From positions 95,441-159,440 of the forward strand of contig JBJOOR010000009.1 of NCBI GenBank assembly GCA_046051225.1: 64,000 nt of DNA, in the 5' to 3' direction. Below are positions 43,999 to 53,393 of the stretch, piece after piece. The notes under the pieces were generated by a model. It did not search any database, had not been told where the DNA came from, and saw only the letters and a list, made by a program, of their open reading frames with translations. How positions within the stretch are numbered: position 1 is the stretch's first letter; each line of letters begins with the position of its first letter. Source of the DNA: CAIODY01 sp046051225. Lineage in GTDB: Bacteria; Bacteroidota; Bacteroidia; Chitinophagales; CAIODY01. A program made the position numbers and the translations under genes.

Positions 43999-45852
43999 AT
44001 GAGTGCTACAATCGAAAAATTAAGTGATGTTGTCATAAAATTCGCTGGCGATTCGGGCGATGGGATGCAGTTAACAGGTGGTCAGTTTACCAATGCTGCT
44101 GCGTTGTATGGTAACGACTTGGCTACTTTCCCTGATTTCCCTGCCGAAATTCGTGCCCCACAAGGCACTATTCCAGGCGTTTCGGGATTTCAATTACATT
44201 TTAGTTCAAACGAAATTTATACACCGGGTGATAATTGCGATGTGTTAGTAGCCATGAATGCGGCGGCTGTAAAATCAAATTTATTCAACCTAAAAAAAGG
44301 TGGAATTATCATTGTTGATACCAATGGATTTGATGCAAAAAATTTACGCTTGGCAAATTATGCCGAAGGCGCAAATCCTTTAGAGGACGGCACTTTGGAT
44401 GGTTATAAATTGTACAAAATTGATGTAACGAAATTAACTCGTGAAGCATTAGCCGACATGGCTGGTTTGGGCATGAAAGAAAAAGACCGCTCGAAAAATA
44501 TGTTCGTGTTGGGCTTTTTATATTGGATGTATAATCGCAATATGGATTTTACTATCAATTTCTTAACAGATAAATTTGGTAAAAAACCAGAGATTTTAGA
44601 ATCGAATATTCGAGTGTTGAAAGCTGGTTATAATTATGGCGATACTACCGAAACTTTCATGACACGATTTGAAGTGCCTAAAGCAAAAGTAGAAGCTGGA
44701 ACCTATCGCAGCATCATGGGCAATCAGGCTGTGGCTATGGGTTTTGTGGCTGCTTCTCAAAAAAGTGGTTTGCCTTTATTCTTAGCTTCATATCCCATTA
44801 CACCTGCATCAGATATTTTACACGACTTATCAAAATATAAAAACTTTGGCGTACGCACTATGCAATGCGAAGATGAAATTGCATCAATCTGCGCCGCTAT
44901 AGGAGCAGCTTACGGCGGAAACTTAGCCATCACAACTTCTTCAGGACCTGGTATTGCTTTAAAAGGTGAAGCGATTGGTTTGGCAGTGATGATGGAATTG
45001 CCATTAGTTGTAGTGAATATTCAACGTGGTGGACCTTCAACTGGATTACCAACAAAAACCGAACAAGCAGATTTATTACAAGCATTATATGGTAGAAACG
45101 GCGAATGCCCAATGGTAGTGATTTCTACGTCAACGCCAAGTGATTGTTTTGAAGTTACGATTGAAGCATGTCGTATTGCATTGCAACACATGGTGCCTGT
45201 TATGTTATTGAGTGATGGTTATATTGCTAATGGTGCCGAGCCTTGGAAATTCCCAAAAGCCAGTGATATTGCGCCTATCGAAGTAAAATTCAAAACAAAA
45301 TTGGATGAAGGCGAAACAAAATTTTTGCCTTATAAACGAAATGAAAAATTAGCTCGACCATGGGTAACACCCGGAACACCAGAGTTGATGCACCGTTTGG
45401 GTGGTTTGGAAAAACAACATGAAACAGGTAACGTAAGTTACGACCCAGAAAATCATGAATTCATGATTAAAATGAGAGCTGCAAAAGTGGAGAAAGTGGC
45501 TGATTATATGCCTTTGCAAAAAATTGAAGTAGGTGCAGAAAAAGGAAAAATATTAGTGTTAGGTTGGGGGTCTACTTATGGTTCGATTAAATCAACTGTG
45601 TTGGATTTGATTGAAGAAGGTTATTCTATCAGCCATGCACATGTGCGCTACATGAATCCGTTGCCAAAAAATTTGGGCGATGTGTTGAAAAATTTTGAAC
45701 ACGTGATTATTCCTGAAATCAACAGCGGACAATTCATTAAAGTGGTTCGTGATAAATATTTAGTAGATGCAAAAGGTTATAACAAAACGCAAGGAACACC
45801 AATTAGTAAAACAGAATTGAAAGATTTTATCAAACAAAATTATTCGAAATAA
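43999..45852 (+). CDS. korA: 2-oxoacid:ferredoxin oxidoreductase, fused gamma-alpha subunit
   Basis: 617 aa. Residues 10-190 are the gamma domain (VVIKFAGDSGDGMQLTGGQFT, AEIRAPQGT). The alpha pyrimidine-binding domain and domain II follow (ASYPITPASDILHDLSKY, MQCEDEIASICAAIGAAYGG, TTSSGPGIALKGEAIGLA). With KorB it oxidises a 2-oxoacid, probably 2-oxoglutarate, to the acyl-CoA with ferredoxin as acceptor. The substrate call is from family context, not from specific residues. An inverted repeat separates it from korB. Confidence 0.92.
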   Translation: MSATIEKLSDVVIKFAGDSGDGMQLTGGQFTNAAALYGNDLATFPDFPAEIRAPQGTIPGVSGFQLHFSSNEIYTPGDNCDVLVAMNAAAVKSNLFNLKKGGIIIVDTNGFDAKNLRLANYAEGANPLEDGTLDGYKLYKIDVTKLTREALADMAGLGMKEKDRSKNMFVLGFLYWMYNRNMDFTINFLTDKFGKKPEILESNIRVLKAGYNYGDTTETFMTRFEVPKAKVEAGTYRSIMGNQAVAMGFVAASQKSGLPLFLASYPITPASDILHDLSKYKNFGVRTMQCEDEIASICAAIGAAYGGNLAITTSSGPGIALKGEAIGLAVMMELPLVVVNIQRGGPSTGLPTKTEQADLLQALYGRNGECPMVVISTSTPSDCFEVTIEACRIALQHMVPVMLLSDGYIANGAEPWKFPKASDIAPIEVKFKTKLDEGETKFLPYKRNEKLARPWVTPGTPELMHRLGGLEKQHETGNVSYDPENHEFMIKMRAAKVEKVADYMPLQKIEVGAEKGKILVLGWGSTYGSIKSTVLDLIEEGYSISHAHVRYMNPLPKNLGDVLKNFEHVIIPEINSGQFIKVVRDKYLVDAKGYNKTQGTPISKTELKDFIKQNYSK

Positions 45853-45854
45853 AT

Positions 45855-45935
45855 AGAACACGGATTGGATGGATGTAACAGATTGACACAGATGAAATCC
45901 GTTTTTATCCATTCAGTCAATTTAATCAGTGTTCT
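45855..45935. repeat. Intergenic inverted repeat between korA and korB
   Basis: The ends AGAACAC-GGATT and AATC-AGTGTTCT are complementary, with inner GGATGG / CCATTC partial pairing. The text is of the kind seen as dispersed intergenic repeats in Bacteroidota (ACACGGATT...ACAGATT). It could modulate the korA:korB ratio as an RNA hairpin. Confidence 0.6.
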
Positions 45936-45952
45936 AAAAAAATAAAATTATT

Positions 45953-46978
45953 ATGTCAGAAACGATAGAAAAAGCAGCATTAACAAGTAAAGATTTTGCC
46001 AACGACCAAGATATTCGTTGGTGCCCTGGTTGTGGCGATTATAGTATTTTAAAACAAGTGCAAACCATTTTGCCACAGATTGGTGCATCGTTGGAAAACA
46101 CCGTGTTTGTAAGTGGAATTGGCTGTAGTAGCCGTTTTCCATACTACATGAACACGTATGGATTGCATACGATTCATGGTCGTGCAACAGCCATTGCAAG
46201 TGGTTTAAAAGCATCTCGACCAGATTTGGATGTATGGATTATAAGCGGCGATGGCGATAGCATGAGCATTGGCGCAGGACACACCATTCATTTGTTGCGT
46301 AGAAATTTAAACGTAAATTTTTTGATTTTCAACAATCAAATTTATGGTTTAACAAAAGGACAATATTCACCAACATCCGAAGAAAATAAAATCACAAAAT
46401 CTTCGCCAATGGGTTCTATCGACCATCCTTTTAATCCTGCTGCGTTGGCTCTGGGAGCTGATTCCAGCTTTGTGGCAAGAAGTGTGGATAGAGACCCAAA
46501 ACATTTGCAAGAAATTTTAAAACGAGCGCATGCACACAAAGGAACATCGTTTGTAGAAATTTATCAAAACTGCAACATCTTTAATGACGGGGCTTTTGAG
46601 GTATTTACCGAAAAAGGAACGAAAAAGATGCACACACTTTTGGTAGAAAATGGCAAGCCATTAATTTTTGGTGACAATAATGAATTGGGAATAAAATTAG
46701 ATGGTTTTACACCTGTGATTGTAAATTTAAATGAAGGTAATTCAGTGAATGATTTGTGGATACATGAAGAATCGGAATTGATGAAAGCATCGTTGTTGGT
46801 TCGTATGTTTGACGACCCAGCAAAAGAAGGCGCAATGCCTCGACCATTTGGTGTTTTCTATCAAAACGATAGATTGGTTTACGAAGATGTAATGCATGCA
46901 CAAATTGCTACAGCTATGACTAAACCTGCTGATTTAGATAAATTAATTGCTGGTAAAGAAACTTGGACAGTGAGTTAA
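45953..46978 (+). CDS. korB: 2-oxoacid:ferredoxin oxidoreductase beta subunit
   Basis: 341 aa. The Cys ligands for the 4Fe-4S cluster appear in RWCPGCGDYSIL and ISGIGCSSRFP-like VSGIGCSSRFPYYM, with another Cys in YQNCNIFND. The thiamine diphosphate motif is GDGDSMSIGAGH...NFLIFNNQIYG. Length is normal. It completes the KorAB pair, and is closed by a bidirectional terminator shared with the SPFH gene. Confidence 0.94.
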   Translation: MSETIEKAALTSKDFANDQDIRWCPGCGDYSILKQVQTILPQIGASLENTVFVSGIGCSSRFPYYMNTYGLHTIHGRATAIASGLKASRPDLDVWIISGDGDSMSIGAGHTIHLLRRNLNVNFLIFNNQIYGLTKGQYSPTSEENKITKSSPMGSIDHPFNPAALALGADSSFVARSVDRDPKHLQEILKRAHAHKGTSFVEIYQNCNIFNDGAFEVFTEKGTKKMHTLLVENGKPLIFGDNNELGIKLDGFTPVIVNLNEGNSVNDLWIHEESELMKASLLVRMFDDPAKEGAMPRPFGVFYQNDRLVYEDVMHAQIATAMTKPADLDKLIAGKETWTVS

Positions 46979-46997
46979 TTTTTAAAGAAATAATTTC

Positions 46998-47038
46998 AAA
47001 AAAAATCCCGAACAAAAATTTTTGTTCGGGATTTTTTT
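46998..47038. terminator. Bidirectional terminator between korB and the SPFH gene
   Basis: Perfect 20-bp arms (AAAAAAATCCCGAACAAAAA and its complement) with no spacer; A and T tracts suit both strands. Confidence 0.85.
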
Positions 47039-47065
47039 ATGAAAGGCTTTATTACTTATAAAATA

Positions 47066-48004
47066 TTATCTTCCTTGGTTGGGAGGCAAATTTACTTTAT
47101 TCAATCCCATAATTTGATTCATGGTTTTTTGCATCCCTTCGGCGCTACCATCTAAAAATATAACATTACCTTTTCCTAGTTCTGCAAAGTTTTTAATTGC
47201 CTCTGTCCACATGCTAAACATGATAACATTCGTATCTAAATTAGCTTGTTTCATTTCTTCGGCGGCTTGACTCATACCTTTTGCCACCTCTTCACGAAAT
47301 AATGCAACGCCTTGCCCACGAAGTTGTGCTGCTATTCGTTCAGCTTCGGCAGCAATTTTTATAGCATTCCCTTCGGCTTCGGCAGCTTTAGTTTTTGTAA
47401 TCAATAAAGCTTGTCCTTCATTTTCGGCGGCGGCTTTTAAATTGTTGCTGGCAACAACCTTGCTCATACTTGCCATGATGGCTTCATCAAAAGTGATGTC
47501 GTTAATTTGCAAATCCTGCAAATGATAACCCCACGTTTCTAATGTTGCATCAATTTGTTCTTTTACAAACTCAATAATTTCACGGCGTTGAACTAATATT
47601 TCTGCTTGTTTTTTTGTAGCAACGAACGAACGAATACTTCCTTCAACAGTTCTTACCAATGCTTGCATTAAATCTCTATCAGAGATAAATTTGAAAGCCA
47701 CATTTTTTATAGTTTCTTCGGCAGTATTTAATACTGAATATAACAACATTGATTTAAAATAAACATTCGCTTGGTCAATGGTTACAGCCTGAAACTCTAA
47801 TTCTACTGAACGATTTTGTATACTCACTCGTTTGTAAACTTGTTCAACTAAAGGCAATTTGAAATTTAAGCCTGGTGCTAATACACGACGAAACTTACCA
47901 AACATAGTAACAACACCAATTGTACCTTGATTAATTGTTACAAAGCCTGTAAATGCTATAAGTAATAGAAAAGGCACCCACCATAAATAAAGTAAATTAT
48001 GCAT
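47066..48004 (-). CDS. SPFH/band-7 membrane protein (stomatin-like)
   Basis: 312 aa. One N-terminal helix (LLYLWWVPFLLLIAFTGFVTI), then a band-7 domain (GTIGVVTMFGKFRRVLAPGLNFKLPLVEQV). A long Ala/Glu-rich coiled coil (KTKAAEAEGNAIKIAAEAERIAAQLRGQ) precedes a short Gly/Pro tail. It forms oligomeric rings or microdomains in the inner membrane and scaffolds proteases or transporters. No NfeD or HflK/C partner adjoins it. Confidence 0.88.
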   Translation of the reverse strand: MHNLLYLWWVPFLLLIAFTGFVTINQGTIGVVTMFGKFRRVLAPGLNFKLPLVEQVYKRVSIQNRSVELEFQAVTIDQANVYFKSMLLYSVLNTAEETIKNVAFKFISDRDLMQALVRTVEGSIRSFVATKKQAEILVQRREIIEFVKEQIDATLETWGYHLQDLQINDITFDEAIMASMSKVVASNNLKAAAENEGQALLITKTKAAEAEGNAIKIAAEAERIAAQLRGQGVALFREEVAKGMSQAAEEMKQANLDTNVIMFSMWTEAIKNFAELGKGNVIFLDGSAEGMQKTMNQIMGLNKVNLPPNQGR

Positions 48005-48062
48005 GTATAAAAAATTAAGATGTAAAGCTAATTGAAAATAAATAAGCTGTGTATTATTTATT

Positions 48063-51000
48063 TCAAACTTCTTTTTTCATTTGTTCCACGGCCAAAGAAA
48101 GTATAAAACCAGCTTTTTCAATCAAAATGGCTAGTTCGCTATTATCATTTTGTTCTAATGCCATTTTTTCAATATCACGTATATCACTAATCAATTCTTC
48201 AATGCCTAAATTTTCAATAATAGGTTTTATTTTATGAGCAGTAGTTTTTACTACTTCAAAATTTTTAACTGCAAATGCATTTTTAATTTCATTGACTGAA
48301 ACAGGAATTTGAGTAATAAATAATTTTTTCATTTTTAAAATAAATTCTTCATTACCTCTACTTATTTTTTTTAGATGTTGAAGATTATAAATTGTTTTAC
48401 AATCAGATGAAATATAGACTTCGGAATTATTAGGTAATACACTTGTATAATGTTTTTTTGAAATCCAAATTGCCATCATGTTTACCAAATCATCCTCTTC
48501 AAATGGCTTTGAAATAAAATCATTCATGCCAGCTTCTATACATTTGGTACTTTCTCCTTTTATAGCATTAGCAGTTAATGCAATAATTGGGGTATTTATT
48601 TTTAACACTTTTCTAATCATGTCGGTTGCTTCATAACCATCCATTACTGGCATTTGAACATCCATTAAAATGATATCAAATGCTTGTCGTTTTAAAATTT
48701 CAATTGCTTCTAATCCATTTATTGCCTCTGTAATATTTACATGATAATGGCTTAATGCTTCGGATGCCACCAAGCGATTCATTTCATTATCTTCTACTAA
48801 TAACACTTTTTTAGAATGCAACACTTCGCTGTTTATAACATCTGAAATTTCTGTTGGTAAATCAACAATACTTCCAGTTTCAAAACCCAATTCTAATTCG
48901 ATTGTAGTACCAATATTTTTTTTGCTATTTACCAAAATTGTTCCATTCATTAATTCTATTAATTGTTTGCAAATGCTCATTCCTAAACCAGTTCCACCAT
49001 ATTTTCGGGCAATGGCTTTGTCTTCTTGTACAAATTTTTGAAATATTTTTTTTTGAAATTCATCATCCATGCCAATGCCTGAATCAATTACTTTTAATTT
49101 GATGGTTTGATAATTGTCTTTTTCGTTAGTAGATAATTTACACTCAATTTTCACATATCCTTTTTCGGTAAATTTTACTGCATTGCTTAATAAATTTAAT
49201 AATATTTGATTGGTTCGATAAGGATCACCAATTAAAATTTTATTTATTCTGTTGTCAAAATCAACTACAAGTTTTAATCCTTTTTCTTCAGCTCGATGCG
49301 ATATTACTTGCATGGCTCGTGATACTACTTCGTGTAAATTAAAACCGATGTTTTCAATAGTTAATTTACCTGCCTCAATTTTTGATAAGTCTAACACATC
49401 GTTTATTACCACTAATAAATTTTCTCCAGCAGATGCAATAATATTAAGCAATGTACTTTGTTTTTCGGTTAGCGATGTTTTTTGCAATTGTTTACTCATT
49501 CCTAAAATTGCATTCATCGGTGTTCTTACTTCATGGCTCATGTTAGCTAAAAATATTTCTTTTGCTTGAGCAGAATGTTCGGCCATTTCACGAGCATCAA
49601 TTAAATCAATTTCCATTTTCTTTTGTTCTGAAATATCAAGATGTATTCCGATTGAACCTATTAGTTCACCTTTGTCATTGTATTTTGGAGCACCACTTAC
49701 AAGGCACCATTTTTCATCTCCATTTTTAGTTTTTAATTTCATTTCATAAGCATCCGATTTTCCTTCACGACGTAATTCGTTTTTGCTTATCAAAACACTT
49801 GATGAATCTGAAGCTAAAATATTTTCTGAATTGGCTCCGATTAATTCATTTAATGTATAGCCACTTAAATTGCAAAAACTTTGATTTGCGAATTGAATAT
49901 TCTCATTCAAATCAACTTCAATTAATCCCAAATTCATATTGGCTATAATGTTTCTGTATTTTTCTTCGCTTCGAATAATTTTATATTCAGTGTTTTTTCG
50001 TTCTGTAATATCTGTGTATTTCCATAGATGCCCGTTATAAGTATTATGTATGAAAATGGGAATAAAATCACGTTGAAAAATTTTTCCATCGGTTAAATTT
50101 AATTCTTCACCAATACATAATTCTTTTTTTGCTAATAGTTCATCCATTCTATTTATAAATGCTTCGGGGTTAGCAAATAAATGTTTTGCTTGTTGAGCAC
50201 CTTTAACGCAATTATAGCCAATCAATGCTTCTGGAGACGCATCAATACTAAACATTTTGCAAAATTCAACATTTGATAAAAGAACTTTTCCGTTGGCATC
50301 ACTTACCAAAATCCCCTCTTGTAAGCTCGAAATTAAATATGATAATCTATTAGCCGATGAACTTAATTCCGATTCAATTTCTTTTAAATGCGTAATGTCA
50401 GTAAGTGTTCCAATAATTCTTAATGGTTTTCCATCTAATCCTTTTTCAATTATTCCACCTCTGTCCATCACCCATTTTAATGTACCATCTTTATGCTGTA
50501 ATCTATATTCTAATGAATGTGTTTCGGCTAATCCACTTCTGTATAATTCGTTTCTTAATTTAATTTTAGCTCTATCTTCTTTATAAATACATTTCCACCA
50601 TAATTTTGTATCTGTTTTATAATCGCCTGAAATATAGCCTAGTAAAAGATTTTCACATTGAGAAAAGAAAATTTTACCTGTTCGTTTATCATACTCCCAC
50701 ACATTGTCGCCTATTGTTTCTAATGCATGGCGCATTCTTAACTCCGATTCTTGCAATATTTTTTCGGCCTCTTTTCGTTTATCAATTTGGTGATGTAGAT
50801 AATTTATAATTTCGGGCAAACTTTCATTTTCATTAAATGATGCTTCATTGCCTTCAATATCATTTATAGCTTCTTTTAATTTTTTGATAGAAAATTCTTT
50901 CTGCGATACCTCTGATTTAAGTTTACTATTTACACCAATATATTCCATTTCGCTTATCGAAAATGCATGATTTGCCAATTCTTTATCTCGTTCAAATGAG

Positions 51001-51110
51001 TTGTAAGAATCATTAATTGCTTTAATAAAATGCTTAAATGAAGGATTCTTAAGGCATTCTTCAGGTAAATATTTTTTAATTTGTCTGGATAATAATTTGT
51101 TGTAGTTCAT
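48063..51110 (-). CDS. Cytoplasmic multi-PAS hybrid histidine kinase (PAS3-HK-REC-Hpt)
   Basis: 1015 aa without membrane helices. An N-terminal helical region (1-115) is followed by three PAS domains (about 120-245, 250-375 and 380-500). HisKA carries His526 in LANMSHEVRTP; an HATPase with N (NLLSNAVKFTEKG) and G boxes (DSGIGM, GTGLGMSICKQL) follows. A receiver has Asp817 in ILMDVQMP, and a C-terminal Hpt domain has His959 in TTAHKIKP. It can run a full intramolecular phosphorelay. The output regulator is elsewhere. Preceded by the FIST gene in one unit, 27 bp apart. Confidence 0.92.
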   Translation of the reverse strand: MNYNKLLSRQIKKYLPEECLKNPSFKHFIKAINDSYNSFERDKELANHAFSISEMEYIGVNSKLKSEVSQKEFSIKKLKEAINDIEGNEASFNENESLPEIINYLHHQIDKRKEAEKILQESELRMRHALETIGDNVWEYDKRTGKIFFSQCENLLLGYISGDYKTDTKLWWKCIYKEDRAKIKLRNELYRSGLAETHSLEYRLQHKDGTLKWVMDRGGIIEKGLDGKPLRIIGTLTDITHLKEIESELSSSANRLSYLISSLQEGILVSDANGKVLLSNVEFCKMFSIDASPEALIGYNCVKGAQQAKHLFANPEAFINRMDELLAKKELCIGEELNLTDGKIFQRDFIPIFIHNTYNGHLWKYTDITERKNTEYKIIRSEEKYRNIIANMNLGLIEVDLNENIQFANQSFCNLSGYTLNELIGANSENILASDSSSVLISKNELRREGKSDAYEMKLKTKNGDEKWCLVSGAPKYNDKGELIGSIGIHLDISEQKKMEIDLIDAREMAEHSAQAKEIFLANMSHEVRTPMNAILGMSKQLQKTSLTEKQSTLLNIIASAGENLLVVINDVLDLSKIEAGKLTIENIGFNLHEVVSRAMQVISHRAEEKGLKLVVDFDNRINKILIGDPYRTNQILLNLLSNAVKFTEKGYVKIECKLSTNEKDNYQTIKLKVIDSGIGMDDEFQKKIFQKFVQEDKAIARKYGGTGLGMSICKQLIELMNGTILVNSKKNIGTTIELELGFETGSIVDLPTEISDVINSEVLHSKKVLLVEDNEMNRLVASEALSHYHVNITEAINGLEAIEILKRQAFDIILMDVQMPVMDGYEATDMIRKVLKINTPIIALTANAIKGESTKCIEAGMNDFISKPFEEDDLVNMMAIWISKKHYTSVLPNNSEVYISSDCKTIYNLQHLKKISRGNEEFILKMKKLFITQIPVSVNEIKNAFAVKNFEVVKTTAHKIKPIIENLGIEELISDIRDIEKMALEQNDNSELAILIEKAGFILSLAVEQMKKEV

Positions 51111-51137
51111 TGTGTTTTATTGAAACGATTTGAAAAA

Positions 51138-52280
51138 TTATGCTTCGTTGAAAGTGGTGATGGTCATAGTTTGATTATGCAACGAGCAATTTACATGTTC
51201 ATTAAATGGCGATATTTCGCCATAGGAATAAAAGCCTGCCAATAAAGTTTCTTCGCCAAATATTTCTTTTACCGCCTCTACTTCTTCATCAATTCTAGAA
51301 TCTAAAATTATTTTTCTACCAACGCAACTTATTAATAACGCTAGTTTCGGTTTTCGGTTTTCATTTAATTTGATTGATTGAAAAGCTGCTGTGCTAGCGG
51401 CTTCTATTAATTGATCAAAATTTGCTTTCATAAATCGTACTTTTGAACCAATGGGTACATCGCCTGCAAACGTCATTGTTTTTGTAACATTATCAATTGA
51501 TAAAATAGTTCGAACTACAGGTTCGGAAGTGTTGGGAAGCGTTACTGCTAATGGAAATAATAAAGCAGAGCCAGGCAATTCATCGGCATATTTACCTAAA
51601 TATGTTTTGTATAAATCTAAAGCATTGTTGTTGTCAATTTCACTTAGTTTATTATTGATAGATTGAGTGATTTTTTTTTCAGTTCCAAACATTTCCCAGC
51701 CGCCTAATGTGCCATGTGTTATTTCAATATTACTTCCATAAAAACCAATGGCAGCTATTGTGCCAATTGATGGTACATCGTTGCATCCAACTAATGTAAA
51801 ATTAAAATCTTTTCCATCGCCAGCTAATCCGCCTGTAACAGGTATTTTGTGTTTAACTACCTTGTTTATTCCTTCTACTAATTGACTGCCATTTACCAAT
51901 CCACCATCTGATAATATTAAAATATGAGATAGTGATTCTTTGTCTAATTTATTGATTAATGCAATACCAGCTTCTACACTATTTTCAAAATTTTCAATGT
52001 TAATAGTAGCTGTTTTTATTTTTGTTTTTTCGAATTCTAAAACAGAAACACTAATTGTATCATCAAATACTTCATCGCCATATATTTCGCCAGCAGTAGA
52101 GCATATAGCAATATTTGCCAATGGATATTTTAACTTTAATTGATGATAAATATCAGATTCTTGCAATATTTTTTTTGCGCCAAAACCTAATACCAGATTC
52201 ACATTTGATGAATTAATTTCATCACTATTAGGGTGTTGAATAAATTGTTGATTGCGAAACGATAGCAATGCCGACTTCAT
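51138..52280 (-). CDS. FIST-domain sensor protein
   Basis: 380 aa from the ATG at 52280 (MKSALLSFRNQQFI); an upstream ATG at 52307 would overlap the promoter. The FIST N region (LVLGFGAKKILQESDIYHQLK, ICSTAGEIYG) and FIST C region (LLISCVGRKIILDSRIDEEVEAVKEIFGEETLLAGFYSYGEISP) are clear. FIST proteins are thought to bind small ligands and act with kinases. Here it is the first gene of the unit with the hybrid kinase, so it is the likely sensory partner. Confidence 0.88.
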   Translation of the reverse strand: MKSALLSFRNQQFIQHPNSDEINSSNVNLVLGFGAKKILQESDIYHQLKLKYPLANIAICSTAGEIYGDEVFDDTISVSVLEFEKTKIKTATINIENFENSVEAGIALINKLDKESLSHILILSDGGLVNGSQLVEGINKVVKHKIPVTGGLAGDGKDFNFTLVGCNDVPSIGTIAAIGFYGSNIEITHGTLGGWEMFGTEKKITQSINNKLSEIDNNNALDLYKTYLGKYADELPGSALLFPLAVTLPNTSEPVVRTILSIDNVTKTMTFAGDVPIGSKVRFMKANFDQLIEAASTAAFQSIKLNENRKPKLALLISCVGRKIILDSRIDEEVEAVKEIFGEETLLAGFYSYGEISPFNEHVNCSLHNQTMTITTFNEA

Positions 52281-52304
52281 ATTAAAATATTTTTTTGTAT
52301 GCAA

Positions 52305-52312
52305 CAAAACTA
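52305..52312 (-). promoter_or_regulatory. -7 promoter element TAGTTTTG of the FIST/kinase unit, decides start
   Basis: Minus-strand TAnnTTTG match 24 bp before the ATG at 52280; the 52307 ATG would lie inside it. Confidence 0.5.
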
Positions 52313-52376
52313 GGAAGGTGTGCTATAAAAAAAATGAGTATATCGACTGAAAAGTGTAAGTAAATTAACCTATTTG

Positions 52377-53393
52377 TTAAAAAACACTGCAAGGAATTTT
52401 TGCTCTAAATTTTTGTTTTTCGTTGCTTAATGTATATTGGAATGAAAGTTCGATACCGCCTTGAGCAATACTTGCACGTGTTAATTTTGATAAATTAACA
52501 TCATAGTTTAAATAAGTTTTATAATTGTTTTTTGCATAGCCTATTATAGGTATTACAGCATCTTTATACCTATACATTAATCCAAAATAAACATATTGAT
52601 GGTACAAGCTTGAATGCATTAAATTGTATCCACCAATTACACTTAGTACTTTTTCAGTTGCCTTTTTTTGATATGAAAAATAAAGTTCGGTAAATATTTC
52701 GTACTGATAATCTATTCGATAACTGTACCCCACATTTACAATTGGTTTCATGCCCAACGAATTATTATTTTGATAAAAAGTTTCGGTAGGCTTGTTGATA
52801 TGAAATAGCGAAACACCTGCATGGAAAAATCTATCAGCATCTATAATGGCTGTAAATTCAGTGCCTGCATTTATTTCTAAATAATTAATAACAGATTTTC
52901 GAATAGGTTGGTTAGGGTCTATTTGCTTGTCGAACGTAGCACCATTCCATTGATTGCCCCAATATAATTTTGAAAAATTTATTTGTTTCTGTATCCATCC
53001 TAATGATAAACCACCCGATATAAAATATCGTTCATCATAATCTAACACTTGATGATAAGCACCACTTAACTGAATTTTTGTAGTTGCTAAATTTCCATCG
53101 CCTGCCATATCTTGTGCCACAAATAATCCTACGCCAGCTTTTTTTATTTGTTGATTTCTTTTGCTGCCAATTGCTTTATCTACAAAAACTGAAGCCGTAT
53201 TGTAAGTAACAGGAATGCTATACCATTGATTTTTATAATTAGCACCAAAACGCCAATCGCCATTAAACAAGCCTGTTTTGGCAGGGTTTAATGAAATGGG
53301 GGAGGTGAAAAATTGTGAGTAATGGATATCCTGTGCTGAAATATTTTTTATTCCAACAAAAAATAATAGCGATATGAAAATATATTTTTTCAT
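52377..53393 (-). CDS. PorP/SprF-family T9SS membrane protein next to a type B adhesin
   Basis: 338 aa. Signal peptide MKKYIFISLLFFVGIKNISA, then QDIHYSQFFTSPISLNPAKTGLF, the PorP/SprF signature; the rest is barrel-like. Its start codon directly abuts the stop of the giant adhesin gene. In gliding Bacteroidota SprF is needed to place SprB on the surface, so this protein likely serves the adhesin beside it. Confidence 0.9.
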   Translation of the reverse strand: MKKYIFISLLFFVGIKNISAQDIHYSQFFTSPISLNPAKTGLFNGDWRFGANYKNQWYSIPVTYNTASVFVDKAIGSKRNQQIKKAGVGLFVAQDMAGDGNLATTKIQLSGAYHQVLDYDERYFISGGLSLGWIQKQINFSKLYWGNQWNGATFDKQIDPNQPIRKSVINYLEINAGTEFTAIIDADRFFHAGVSLFHINKPTETFYQNNNSLGMKPIVNVGYSYRIDYQYEIFTELYFSYQKKATEKVLSVIGGYNLMHSSLYHQYVYFGLMYRYKDAVIPIIGYAKNNYKTYLNYDVNLSKLTRASIAQGGIELSFQYTLSNEKQKFRAKIPCSVF

